Shown in pieces: positions 8,409 through 16,568 of a DNA stretch of 64,000 bases. The stretch is taken from contig NZ_AHCB03000011.1 of assembly GCF_000238335.3 (NCBI RefSeq), positions 62,001-126,000 of the forward strand, written 5' to 3'. Numbering within the stretch: position 1 is the first letter of the stretch; every line of letters starts with the position of its first letter. Below the pieces are notes generated by a model that saw only the letters and a list, made by a program, of their open reading frames with translations, had not been told where the DNA came from and searched no databases. Position numbers and translations under genes: made by a program. The stretch is from Pseudoalteromonas marina (GTDB taxonomy: Bacteria > Pseudomonadota > Gammaproteobacteria > Enterobacterales > Alteromonadaceae).

Positions 8409-9877
8409 TGTGGCAAATTAAAGCTAAACATAGTGCCTTTGCCTAGTTCACTTTGTACATTTATTTCACTGTCCATGAGTTTTAATAGCCCGCGGCAAAT
8501 AGCAAGGCCCAAACCACCTTGTTGTCGGCCGGCTTTGTTAGAATTACTAGCTTGGTAATGAGGATCAAAAATGGCATTTAACTCTTCGTGTTTAATACCC
8601 ACGCCGGTATCAGAAACCTGCACAAATAATTGATTGTCATCACCGCGTTTTACACGCACAGCAATACTGCCGTCACGCGGGGTATGCCTAATGGCGTTAT
8701 CGATTAAGTTACTTAAAACACGCTCAAGTTTGGCTATGTCGGCAATGACAGGAAAGTCACAAATTTCTGGCTCAACCGATAAATTAATGCCTTTTTTCTC
8801 TACGGCCAAACTAAACTTAGCAATACAATCGTAAATAAGTTCACCTAGGTTAAATGTTTCTTTGTTAATACTTATTTCGCCATTTTCGAGGTGTGCGAGT
8901 TCAAAAATTTGCTCTATTAGTTGCTTAAGTTGGCCACAGTTATTCAGTGATACTTGCAAGTACTCTTGCTGCTCTTGCGGACTTAGTTTGTCACCTGACT
9001 GATTTAACACCTCTAAAAAACCTTGTAACGAAGCCAGTGGCGTACGTAAGTCATGAGATAAGTGAGTAAGTAGCTCTTTGCGTTGTTTATCGCCTTGCTC
9101 TAGTGCTTTAAATTGCTCGTTTATACGTGTGAGCATTGCTTGAATAGTTCGGCTTAAGCTATGGACTTCATTACTTTTTTGAGTTGAATAGATACTCAGT
9201 TTTGTGTCGTTTAGGCTGTAGTTTGCAGCCTCAATTTTGCTTACATCTTTTGCAAGGTGTTGAATAGGGTTTGTAAAAAATCGCAGTAAAATAAGCATCG
9301 CAATAAATAAAAAAACGAGTGCTGAGCCTAACCATATGGCAGCCAATAATAACGAGTCGTTACTTTTTATATGATTAAGAGAGGTGTCGTATGCCTCACC
9401 ACCAATAATCACATATAAATACCCTTGCAATGTGTTGTTATTAAAAACAGGCGCCACAGAAAATATTTTTTGTTGATCAGGGTTTCTTGGGTTGTCGCCA
9501 TAAACAGGTGTAGCACTTGGGTTAGCTATAAGGTGCTTTAATGGCGTTAAATTAATATGTGTACGCTTCACTTTTCCGGGTTCTGCGGAGTAAGTTAATA
9601 TTTTTCCGTTTTCGTCTACAAAGTAAAATTCAAAGGCGGGGCCGAGTAACATTAAGGTATGAAATAGGTTTTCAAGGGCTTCGTAATCGTATACGCCTTC
9701 TTTTATCAATGGGTTATCTTGTACTAAATGCTCAGCTAGCGCTAAATGTAAATTTTGTTCTCCATGGTGTTTAGAGTTGAGTTCTAGTTGTTTACTCCAG
9801 CTATAAACCAGCGCGCAAATAAAACAAAAAATAACGGCTAACGACACTGCTAATTTTTGGTACAAAGAAAGTCTCAT
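8396..9877 (-). CDS. Two-component sensor histidine kinase
   Basis: A membrane sensor kinase of 493 residues from the ATG at 9877 (MRLSLYQKLAV); an upstream in-frame ATG at 9925 would overlap the regulator gene and put polar residues before the first helix, so I reject it. TM1 is about residues 7-27, a periplasmic sensor region runs to ~175, TM2 is ~180-205, then HAMP, HisKA with His275 (LSHDLRTPLASLQG) and the HATPase_c domain with N, G1 and G2 boxes (NLIDNAIRHTP, VSDTGVGI, GGLGLAI). It phosphorylates the adjacent OmpR-type regulator, whose stop is 11 bases upstream, so they form one transcription unit. The signal is unknown; nearby spondin genes may be targets (inference). Confidence 0.9.
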   Translation of the reverse strand: MRLSLYQKLAVSLAVIFCFICALVYSWSKQLELNSKHHGEQNLHLALAEHLVQDNPLIKEGVYDYEALENLFHTLMLLGPAFEFYFVDENGKILTYSAEPGKVKRTHINLTPLKHLIANPSATPVYGDNPRNPDQQKIFSVAPVFNNNTLQGYLYVIIGGEAYDTSLNHIKSNDSLLLAAIWLGSALVFLFIAMLILLRFFTNPIQHLAKDVSKIEAANYSLNDTKLSIYSTQKSNEVHSLSRTIQAMLTRINEQFKALEQGDKQRKELLTHLSHDLRTPLASLQGFLEVLNQSGDKLSPQEQQEYLQVSLNNCGQLKQLIEQIFELAHLENGEISINKETFNLGELIYDCIAKFSLAVEKKGINLSVEPEICDFPVIADIAKLERVLSNLIDNAIRHTPRDGSIAVRVKRGDDNQLFVQVSDTGVGIKHEELNAIFDPHYQASNSNKAGRQQGGLGLAICRGLLKLMDSEINVQSELGKGTMFSFNLPQKKA

Positions 9878-9887
9878 AATAAAAATC

Positions 9888-10613
9888 TTAATTAAGTTGG
9901 CTTGGATTGAGTTTGTATCCCACACCCCAAACGGTTTCTATAATAGGTGTCGATTGGTGCAATTCAAGCTTTGCGCGTAACCGATTAATATGTGAATTAA
10001 CAGTATGTTCGTAACCGCTATGTTGGTAGCCCCAGACTTTATCAAGTAGTTGCTGGCGACTAAATACATGGTTAGGGTGGCGTGCAAAATACACCAGCAA
10101 ATCAAACTCGGTGGCAGTTAGGTTAATTGCCTGTTCGGCTAAATACACTTGATGAGAGTCAAACTCAATGTTTAATGAGCCAACTTTAAGGGTTTGTTCA
10201 CTTGCAACAGAGGGTTCATCGGTATTTTGGCTGGCGAGTAACTGTGCTCTGTGTCGAAGTTGGGTTTTTACTCTGGCTTGTAGTTCACGTGCAAAAAAGG
10301 GTTTACAAATATAGTCGTCTGCGCCCATTTCTAGGCCAATAACCCTATCCATGTCACTACTTAGTGCGGTGAGTAAAATAACGAAGGTCTTTGGATAGTG
10401 CTCTTTTATTTTACGACATAAACTTAATCCATCCATTTGCGGTAGGTTTATATCCAGTAAAATAAGCCCGTAGGGGTGCTTGGCAATTTTTTTTAGAGCC
10501 AGTTCAGCACTGATCACATGATCCACATGTAAATTTAGCGATGTAAGCTGTGTGGTAATTAATTTACCAATTTCTCTGTCGTCTTCAACTATGAGTAATT
10601 TTTCATGACGCAT
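9888..10613 (-). CDS. OmpR/PhoB-family response regulator
   Basis: A 241-residue transcription factor: receiver domain at residues 1-120 with the acidic pocket (VEDDRE), phosphoacceptor Asp54 (LLDINLPQMDG) and conserved Lys in GADDYICKPF, then a C-terminal winged-helix DNA-binding domain (about 145-238, ending HINRLRAKLE...TVWGVGYKL). It is partner to the sensor kinase immediately downstream. The ribosome-binding site GAGG (10621-10624 on this strand) directly follows the T-run of a terminator hairpin, an unusual arrangement that may make its expression depend on readthrough from the spondin genes upstream, or insulate it from them. Confidence 0.92.
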   Translation of the reverse strand: MRHEKLLIVEDDREIGKLITTQLTSLNLHVDHVISAELALKKIAKHPYGLILLDINLPQMDGLSLCRKIKEHYPKTFVILLTALSSDMDRVIGLEMGADDYICKPFFARELQARVKTQLRHRAQLLASQNTDEPSVASEQTLKVGSLNIEFDSHQVYLAEQAINLTATEFDLLVYFARHPNHVFSRQQLLDKVWGYQHSGYEHTVNSHINRLRAKLELHQSTPIIETVWGVGYKLNPSQLN

Positions 10614-10626
10614 TGTTTATCCTCGT

Positions 10627-10653
10627 AAAAAAAAGGGGGCTTCCGTGCGCCCC
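10627..10653 (-). terminator. Terminator/attenuator-like hairpin in the response-regulator leader
   Basis: Read on the minus strand, GGGGC, an 8-base loop and GCCCC are followed by eight T residues. It lies downstream of the two spondin genes and ends only three bases before the GAGG of the response-regulator gene. Confidence 0.75.
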
Positions 10654-10702
10654 TACTTCCCCATTACAAGCTGGTATATCAAGGTCAATACTGATAAACG
10701 AA

Positions 10703-11425
10703 TTACTGAGTGCGGGTAATAACCACTTTTGCTAATGGGTTATCAAACTTATGTTCAGGGCTAAGCACTGAACTAGATAAACCATCTTCATTTGTAACGA
10801 CACCTGGGTGTCTTGCTACAAAATTAACATCATCACGGGCTTCATTAAAACCTTCTCCGCCATCAGCAGGACCGGGTATCGTACCAGCTGCTTCTGTATT
10901 TGCTTCAGTACCTGCATCGTAAGCAACTGTGGTGCGAGTTAAAGAGTCGCCCACGGCTAATGAAGATACGTCTAAAGCACTAAGACCGGTAAATCCATCA
11001 TTCGTATTCACCATCATAGTGGCAAGTGAAAGCTTGAGTGCTTCAAGTGAGTCTGTCGTTAATGTGATCGTGGTATTTGCGCCAGGTCCAACAGGGCCTT
11101 CGCTTGATGCATTTGCAATGGCGTTTTCTAATGCAAGTAGTTGGCTGTTGTCGCCTCCTTCTGCCATTGTTTCTAATGCAACCGATGCAGGACTACCTAT
11201 TTGCCAAAGTGTGCCTTCTGTATGTGCAATAATGGCAATAGGCGATAGTGGCTGCCCTGCGGTTAAATTACTGACGGTTACATCAAATGTATAGCTTACA
11301 GGCTCAGGAGTCGGCGGTGTGACAACTTGAACAGGATCGTTACTGTCGTTGTCGCCACAGGCTGCAAGTGAAGCTGCAAGTGCAACAACCACGATGCTTT
11401 TTTTAAGAGTATTTAAAGATGCCAT
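10703..11425 (-). CDS. Spondin-domain lipoprotein
   Basis: A 240-residue predicted lipoprotein: signal peptide with lipobox (SLAACGDN, Cys at about 23), a short polar Pro-rich linker, then a Spondin_N-like domain. Shared landmarks with the neighbouring paralogue are SNLTAGQPLSPIAIIAH, LETMAEGGDNSQL, TNDGFTGLSAL, AYDAGTEANTEA and a late RHPGVV. Spondin_N domains are best known from animal extracellular-matrix proteins; bacterial members are exported and mostly uncharacterised. It follows the paralogue by ten bases, so the two are cotranscribed, and the two-component genes lie downstream. Role unknown; cell-surface adhesion or sensing is possible. Confidence 0.82.
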   Translation of the reverse strand: MASLNTLKKSIVVVALAASLAACGDNDSNDPVQVVTPPTPEPVSYTFDVTVSNLTAGQPLSPIAIIAHTEGTLWQIGSPASVALETMAEGGDNSQLLALENAIANASSEGPVGPGANTTITLTTDSLEALKLSLATMMVNTNDGFTGLSALDVSSLAVGDSLTRTTVAYDAGTEANTEAAGTIPGPADGGEGFNEARDDVNFVARHPGVVTNEDGLSSSVLSPEHKFDNPLAKVVITRTQ

Positions 11426-11435
11426 GATTACGCTC

Positions 11436-12137
11436 CTACTTAACCGTAACGGTTAGTTTAGCTACAGGGTTTAACCATCTGTGAACCGTGTTGCTTAAAT
11501 CACTATTACCAGCGGTTAAGTCGTCGTCACCTAGTGTACCAGGGTGAATATGCACATTAATGTTGCTATCGGTGCTTGTTAAGCCTGCGCCACCTGTACC
11601 CGCATCACCACCTGGTGCTGCAGGAATACCTGGCGTACCAGGTGCTCCAGAACCTTCAACCACGAGCTCATTATTTTGCTCAGTGCCCGCATCGTATGCA
11701 TTTAAATAAACTGTGTAGGTACCGGCTTCGGTTGGTATTTTCCAGCTATCAAGGCCAACAAAGCCATCGTTTGTAGGTAGTAACATAGCGGTCACTGATA
11801 AGTAATCGTTACCGTCAGTCGTCATTAGTGTTGTCATGGTTGATGACGATGGTGCTAATAGACCTTCTGCTGGGTTTGCAGCCATATCGCTACCTGCTGC
11901 AGTGGCTTGTGCCATTAGCTCCGCAATGTTGCCGCCTTCAGCCATTGTTTGTAATGCGGTAGAAGCTTCAGTTGCAACTTCAAAAAGCTTATCTTCACTG
12001 TTGTGTGCTGTAACGAGTAGCGGAGTGAAGTGAATGCCTTGGGTTAGGTTGGTTATTGTTAAGTCTAACTCTGCAGCCATGGTTGACTGGCTAGCTACCG
12101 CTAAAAGAGTTGCAAGTGTAAAAGTTGAAGCTTTCAT
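11436..12137 (-). CDS. Spondin-domain secreted protein
   Basis: A 233-residue exported protein with a classical Sec signal (MKASTFTLATLLAVASQSTMAAE, cleavage near residue 21-22) and no lipobox. The rest is one Spondin_N-like domain: TNLTQGIHFTPLLVTAH, LQTMAEGGNIAEL, TNDGFVGLDSW, AYDAGTEQNNE and NVHIHPGTLGDDD. A Gly/Ala/Pro-rich stretch (about 165-185) interrupts it. It is the first gene of the spondin pair; one soluble and one lipid-anchored copy suggest a complex of a secreted and a membrane-tethered partner (inference). The 182-bp upstream gap to the divergent DUF4870 gene should hold its promoter. Confidence 0.82.
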   Translation of the reverse strand: MKASTFTLATLLAVASQSTMAAELDLTITNLTQGIHFTPLLVTAHNSEDKLFEVATEASTALQTMAEGGNIAELMAQATAAGSDMAANPAEGLLAPSSSTMTTLMTTDGNDYLSVTAMLLPTNDGFVGLDSWKIPTEAGTYTVYLNAYDAGTEQNNELVVEGSGAPGTPGIPAAPGGDAGTGGAGLTSTDSNINVHIHPGTLGDDDLTAGNSDLSNTVHRWLNPVAKLTVTVK

Positions 12138-12319
12138 TTTTTATTTCCTGTAAGTGATGATTCGAGATAAGTATTGAACAATCGTCTCCAGAAACTCTCA
12201 CAAACTTATCACTTTTTTATCACAGGAATGTAGGTTGTGATTTTTGTAAATAAATACGCCAGAAAACTTATAGACCTGTGTATAATTAAACCGCATTATA
12301 AAAATTAAAGGATTGTGTT

Positions 12320-12685
12320 ATGGAAGAAAATCAACAGGTTAAAGTAGTAAATAAAGATGAGCGCACATGGGCAATGTTGTGCCATTTAAGCGCGTTTGCT
12401 GGATTTATTGTGCCGTTTGGTTCAATCATAGGACCATTAGTTATTTGGTTAATTAAAAAAGATGAAATGCAAATGGTCAATGAGCACGGTAAAAAAGCGC
12501 TTAATTTTCAGATAACCATGGCAATTGCCTATATTATTTGTTTTGCATTGATGTTTGTTGTGATCGGTGTAATTTTATTACCTATTGTGGCTATCTTTTC
12601 TTTTATTATGGTGGTTTTAGCGAGTATTAAAGCCAATGAAGGTAAAGAGTTTAATTATCCACTGAGTTTAAATTTGATAAAATAA
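12320..12685 (+). CDS. DUF4870 (Tic20-like) membrane protein
   Basis: A 121-residue inner-membrane protein. DERTWAMLCHLSAFAGFIVPFGSIIGPLVIWLIKKDE is the typical N-terminus of DUF4870 proteins, followed by EHGKKALNFQ and two more hydrophobic helices (about residues 72-110). Function in bacteria is unknown, though the fold is related to plastid import subunit Tic20. AAAGGA lies about nine bases before the ATG. A terminator follows closely, so it is monocistronic. Confidence 0.85.
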   Translation: MEENQQVKVVNKDERTWAMLCHLSAFAGFIVPFGSIIGPLVIWLIKKDEMQMVNEHGKKALNFQITMAIAYIICFALMFVVIGVILLPIVAIFSFIMVVLASIKANEGKEFNYPLSLNLIK

Positions 12686-12710
12686 GCGCTCAATTATTTG
12701 TATAAACCGA

Positions 12711-12733
12711 CCCTAGCCTTAGGCTGGGGTTTT
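12711..12733 (+). terminator. Rho-independent terminator after the DUF4870 gene
   Basis: CCCTAGCC, TTA and GGCTGGGG form an 8-bp stem with one G-U pair, followed by TTTT. It supports placing the next gene's start downstream of it. Confidence 0.75.
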
Positions 12734-12754
12734 ACCTTTTCCCGCAAGGTTATT

Positions 12755-13189
12755 ATGCTTTATCTAACGCTGTTTTTAAGCGCATTTATTTCAGCTACGC
12801 TATTGCCGAGTTCTTCAGAGGTGATCATGGTGGGAATGATCACACAAAGCCAAGTTAACCTTTGGCTTTTATGGTTGGTAGCAACACTAGGTAATGTATT
12901 GGGAAGCTGTGTTAACTACTGGTTAGGCACGCAAGTTTTACGTTTTAAACATAAAAAGTGGTTTCCGGTATCAGAACAAGGGCTTGAAAAGGCACAAAAT
13001 CAGTTTAATAAATATGGCGTATACAGCTTATTGTTTGCATGGCTGCCTGTTGTTGGCGACCCATTAACAGTTATTGGCGGTATTTTTAAAGTGAGGTTTA
13101 GCGTGTTTTTACTTTTAGTAACACTTGGCAAAGGCGCACGCTATTTAGCGGTTATTGCCCTTGCCGTGGGAGTCGAAGCTCTTATTTAA
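12755..13189 (+). CDS. yqaA: YqaA/SNARE-associated (DedA-like) membrane protein
   Basis: A small membrane protein of 144 residues from the ATG at 12755 (MLYLTLFLSAFISATLLPSSSE). An upstream in-frame ATG at 12698 would place the start before a terminator hairpin and add a poorly hydrophobic extension, so I prefer the internal one, preceded by AAGG. SATLLPSSSEV, GNVLGSCVNYWLG and LPVVGDPLTVIGG are family landmarks shared with E. coli YqaA, a shortened relative of the DedA proteins that help translocate lipid carriers and keep membrane potential. Exact substrate is unknown. Confidence 0.82.
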   Translation: MLYLTLFLSAFISATLLPSSSEVIMVGMITQSQVNLWLLWLVATLGNVLGSCVNYWLGTQVLRFKHKKWFPVSEQGLEKAQNQFNKYGVYSLLFAWLPVVGDPLTVIGGIFKVRFSVFLLLVTLGKGARYLAVIALAVGVEALI

Positions 13190-13201
13190 GCTATACGTAC
13201 G

Positions 13202-13558
13202 CTACTTTGTCCAATCAAGTGTTAACGATACAGAGTCAGCAAAGCGAAGCGCATGCGGTTTATCTACACGGGCTTTAGCATAATTCACACTCGGGTGTGA
13301 ATGACAAACAGCAAGAATTTCAGCGACTAGCTTTTCTAGTAATAAAAAGTGTCCTTGCTCAACTAAACTAATCACCTCTTTGGTGATCACTTTATAGTTA
13401 AGTGCTTGGTCTACTTCATCGGTTTTACATGCGTTGTCGGCAGGGTAGTGAATCTCAAGGTTGATCACTACGTCTTGCTTTTTTTCACGTTCTTCAGGAT
13501 TAAAACCAATAAATGTACGTAAGCGTAAGTTAGTAACATTAATAATTGCGTTGGCCAT
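13202..13558 (-). CDS. folX: Dihydroneopterin triphosphate 2'-epimerase (FolX)
   Basis: A 118-residue pterin enzyme of the FolB/FolX fold. It follows E. coli FolX closely as I recall it (NLRLRTFIGFN, NLEIHYPADNA, ALNYKVITKEV, LLEKLVAEIL, HALRFADSVSLTLDW), which points to the epimerase making dihydromonapterin triphosphate rather than the FolB aldolase. It ends a minus-strand cluster folM-folE-folX; folE's stop lies three bases upstream of its start. Together these enzymes can make tetrahydromonapterin, a cofactor for phenylalanine hydroxylase in some proteobacteria. Confidence 0.87.
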   Translation of the reverse strand: MANAIINVTNLRLRTFIGFNPEEREKKQDVVINLEIHYPADNACKTDEVDQALNYKVITKEVISLVEQGHFLLLEKLVAEILAVCHSHPSVNYAKARVDKPHALRFADSVSLTLDWTK

Positions 13559-13561
13559 AGA

Positions 13562-14116
13562 TTACCCTTTAATAAGCTGCAAAAATTCGTTGCGTGTTTT
13601 AGGGTCGCTTCTAAAGTTACCCAGCATTACTGATGTACGCATGCTTGAGTTTTGCTTTTCTACACCGCGCATCATCATGCACATGTGCTTAGCTTCAACA
13701 ATAACGCCTACACCTTTTGCGCCAGTCACTTCTTCAACGGCTTTGGCAATTTGATGTGTTAACTGTTCTTGTATTTGAAAGCGACGCGAAAACATATCAA
13801 CAATACGCGCAAATTTAGATAACCCCAGCACCTTGCCGTTTGGAATATAAGCAATATGGCAGCGGCCAATAAATGGTAGCAAGTGATGCTCACACATAGA
13901 GTAAAGTTCTATATCTTGCACGAGTACCATGTCGTCTGCATCAGAGGTAAATACGGCATTATTAGTAATTTCATCAAGCGTTTGGCGATACCCTTGTGTC
14001 AGATATTCCATTGCTTTTGCAGCACGTTTTGGTGTGTCTAATAAACCTTCGCGTTCAGCGTCTTCGCCTACGGCGGTTATAATTTTTTGGTAGCTGTCTT
14101 TTAATTCGTTATGCAT
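13562..14116 (-). CDS. folE: GTP cyclohydrolase I
   Basis: A 184-residue cytosolic enzyme converting GTP to dihydroneopterin triphosphate, the first step of folate and monapterin synthesis. Zinc ligands are visible as Cys75 and His78 ([19 protein letters not shown]) and Cys146 ([15 protein letters not shown]). The substrate-binding stretch [17 protein letters not shown] is intact and length is typical of type IA enzymes. It sits between folM (17 bases upstream) and folX (three bases downstream), so all three are probably one operon. Confidence 0.95.
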   Translation of the reverse strand: MHNELKDSYQKIITAVGEDAEREGLLDTPKRAAKAMEYLTQGYRQTLDEITNNAVFTSDADDMVLVQDIELYSMCEHHLLPFIGRCHIAYIPNGKVLGLSKFARIVDMFSRRFQIQEQLTHQIAKAVEEVTGAKGVGVIVEAKHMCMMMRGVEKQNSSMRTSVMLGNFRSDPKTRNEFLQLIKG

Positions 14117-14133
14117 AGGTGTCTCAGTGTTTT

Positions 14134-14853
14134 TTACTTTAAATGACGTCCGCCATCAACAGGGATAGAGCGCCCTGTTATGTACTGACTTTGTAATAGT
14201 AAATCAATGCTGTTTATAATTTCTTGGCACCCAGGTTCGATGCCCATCAATGATTTTTTAAGTGTTTTAGCGCGGTATTGTTCGTCGTCGTGCTCATTAA
14301 AAATAATAAGCGAAGGCGCAACCGCATTTACTTTTATATTGGGTGCATATTTTGCACTAAACGATTTTGTTAGATTATCAAGTGCGCCCTTGCTTGCCGC
14401 ATATGCCAAATGCTTAGGGCTTCCTGTTTCAACCACATAGTCAGTAAGGTGTACAATATCAGCCGCAGCACCGCTAACTTGCTGGTACGCTAAAAGTAAG
14501 TCAGCGCACTGCATATTAATTAAGTAGGGTGTTTTGGCATGAATGCGCATCATGTTATCAAAAAGCTTGGCGTGGTCTGGGTTATTTGCTTCACAATCCC
14601 AGCTAGACGCATTGTGTATAACAGCCTTTAAGGATTGGGTATGGGCTTTCAATGTATTAATAAACTCATTAATTCCTGCATCAGTACTGAAATCGGCATG
14701 GATACAAGTCACTCCCTGCTGCGCTAGTTTTTCTACGGCATCATGGCGAGTACGATAAGTAATAATCACTTTTTGCCCTTGGGTTAAGTAATGCTGAGCA
14801 AGGGCTAGGCCGATTCGTTGGCCTGCGCCAGTAATTAAAATAGGCGATGTCAT
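14134..14853 (-). CDS. folM: Dihydromonapterin reductase (short-chain dehydrogenase, FolM)
   Basis: A 239-residue SDR enzyme from the ATG at 14853 ([20 protein letters not shown]); the longer frame from 14940 adds ~29 residues before the Rossmann motif and is unlikely. The cofactor motif is TGAGQRIG, followed by IHNASSWD in place of NNAG and the active-site [11 protein letters not shown] (Tyr-x-x-x-Lys). The tail [13 protein letters not shown] is typical. The missing classical NNAG, together with folE and folX neighbours, supports FolM, which reduces dihydromonapterin and weakly dihydrofolate using NADPH. Confidence 0.85.
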   Translation of the reverse strand: MTSPILITGAGQRIGLALAQHYLTQGQKVIITYRTRHDAVEKLAQQGVTCIHADFSTDAGINEFINTLKAHTQSLKAVIHNASSWDCEANNPDHAKLFDNMMRIHAKTPYLINMQCADLLLAYQQVSGAAADIVHLTDYVVETGSPKHLAYAASKGALDNLTKSFSAKYAPNIKVNAVAPSLIIFNEHDDEQYRAKTLKKSLMGIEPGCQEIINSIDLLLQSQYITGRSIPVDGGRHLK

Positions 14854-14938
14854 ATAATGCAGTGTTCTCTTTGGCAAGTTTTTAATAAATATTAGTACGT
14901 TAAGTGCAATGTGTACGTAACATTTGAGTAGGGCGATC

Positions 14939-14977
14939 AAAAAAGCAATTAAACTAGATGCTGTTAATTGCTTTTTA
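14939..14977. terminator. Bidirectional terminator between nadE and folM
   Basis: AAAAAGCAATTAA and TTAATTGCTTTTT form a 13-bp perfect stem with an 11-base loop. It ends nadE transcription on the minus strand, with a T-run on each strand. Confidence 0.88.
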
Positions 14978-14988
14978 TATCACTTATA

Positions 14989-15819
14989 TCAATCGTAAAT
15001 TGTTGGTATTGGCTGGCGTTTATGTTGCGTGCGCAGATATATACCGATTAACTTTTGCTCCACCTCTTCAGAGACAGGTTTGCCCTCTAAAAAATCATCA
15101 ATTTGATTGTAACTTAAACCGAGCGCTTCTTCGTCGGTGAGGCCCGGTCGGTCGCTTTCTAAATCGGCTGTAGGGGCTTTTTCAACAAGCACTGCTGGCG
15201 CACCTAGGGCAGTCGCTAGTGCGCGAACTTGGCGCTTAGATAAACCAAAAAGAGGCGCTAAATCACATGCACCATCGCCAAATTTAGTGTAAAAGCCTGT
15301 AATGTTTTCTGCGCTATGATCGGTACCTACAACTAAGCCTTGGCTAAAACCGGCAATTTCGTATTGAGAGACCATACGTTGGCGTGCTTTAACGTTACCT
15401 TTAATAAAATCTATTTGAGCTTGCTCTGGTAATGCGTCACCGCTGCTAGTCATTGCGATTAACACTTGCTCATGTAACGCATCAGCAGCAGGCTGAATAT
15501 TAACGGTCATACGCTTACTTGGCTGAATAAAATCTACCGCCATTTGTGCTTCGTCTTCATCAGCTTGCACGCCGTAAGGTAGGCGCACAGCAATAAATTG
15601 ATATTTGTTGGTGCTGTGTTCTTCATTTAATTCGTTAACAGCTAATTGGCATAAACGGCCGCAAGTTGAAGAGTCAACCCCGCCACTAATACCAAGCACA
15701 AGCGAGCGTGAGTGGGCTGCAACTAAACGTGCTTTTATAAAGTTAACCCGACGAGAGATCTCAGCGTTTACATCAATGGTTGGCTGAACTTTCATTTCAG
15801 CCATTATTTCGGCGCGCAT
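14989..15819 (-). CDS. nadE: Ammonia-dependent NAD+ synthetase
   Basis: A 276-residue cytosolic enzyme that amidates deamido-NAD+ with ammonia and ATP in the last step of NAD synthesis. The N-type ATP pyrophosphatase loop SGGVDSST is at about residue 46, and [34 protein letters not shown] is the conserved NadE core. There is no N-terminal glutaminase domain, matching the E. coli-type enzyme of about 275 residues. It starts 68 bases downstream of the yceH-like gene's stop and ends at a strong terminator. Confidence 0.95.
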   Translation of the reverse strand: MRAEIMAEMKVQPTIDVNAEISRRVNFIKARLVAAHSRSLVLGISGGVDSSTCGRLCQLAVNELNEEHSTNKYQFIAVRLPYGVQADEDEAQMAVDFIQPSKRMTVNIQPAADALHEQVLIAMTSSGDALPEQAQIDFIKGNVKARQRMVSQYEIAGFSQGLVVGTDHSAENITGFYTKFGDGACDLAPLFGLSKRQVRALATALGAPAVLVEKAPTADLESDRPGLTDEEALGLSYNQIDDFLEGKPVSEEVEQKLIGIYLRTQHKRQPIPTIYD

Positions 15820-15887
15820 TGCCGGCTCCTTGTAAGATTTTAAATGTGATACGCAATAAACTTATTATGTGATTTAGTTTTACTTAT

Positions 15888-16517
15888 TTAAAGCCCTAAA
15901 TGTGCTTTTATCTGGTTAAGTTCTGCTTTTAACTCTTCTACTTCGCGTAATAAATCGTTTAGCTCTTTATCTTTAATGGCTTCGCTGGGTAAATTAATGG
16001 TATCGCTATCAGGCGTAATTGGTTGCTCACCAAATAAATGAATATATCGGCTTTCACGTTTACCTGCTTCGCGCGGTAACTTGGCAACTTGCTCATTTTC
16101 AATTAATTTATTTAGCGCATTTTCAACTTCATCTACATTATTAAAATCAGCGAGACGAGCGCTGCGTGTTCTTAATTCACCGGGTGTTTGGGCGCCGCGT
16201 AACAGCAATAGGCAAATAATGGCACGTTGTTGTGCTGAAAACTGTAAGCTACTAAATTCGGTATTACAAAAGCGGTGGTCGTATTTATTTACTCGCCCCG
16301 AAAGTGCTTCATCAACAGTAACTAGGCGCATCTCACTAAGTTCATCTAGCGCAACTTGCACATCACTTTCGGTTAAATTAAGAACAGGATCGCGATTCGA
16401 TTTTTGATTACATGCATTGGTTAACCCATTCAGTGACAAAGGATAATGCTCTGGTGTAGTGCTTTGTTTTTCTAGGAGACAACCAATAACACGTTGTTGG
16501 TGTGGTGATAACTGCAT
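15888..16517 (-). CDS. yceH: YceH/DUF480 family protein
   Basis: A 209-residue protein of the DUF480 family. The start [32 protein letters not shown] with [11 protein letters not shown] is the family signature; two winged-helix-like domains follow (about 1-85 and 86-170), the second around [17 protein letters not shown]. The end (about 180-209, [22 protein letters not shown]) is a coiled coil. DNA binding is plausible from the fold but no target is known. Confidence 0.9.
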   Translation of the reverse strand: MQLSPHQQRVIGCLLEKQSTTPEHYPLSLNGLTNACNQKSNRDPVLNLTESDVQVALDELSEMRLVTVDEALSGRVNKYDHRFCNTEFSSLQFSAQQRAIICLLLLRGAQTPGELRTRSARLADFNNVDEVENALNKLIENEQVAKLPREAGKRESRYIHLFGEQPITPDSDTINLPSEAIKDKELNDLLREVEELKAELNQIKAHLGL

Positions 16518-16568
16518 AAGTACCCTTAAAAATATTAATTGTTAATGCTAATTAGTGGTAAGCCTTAT

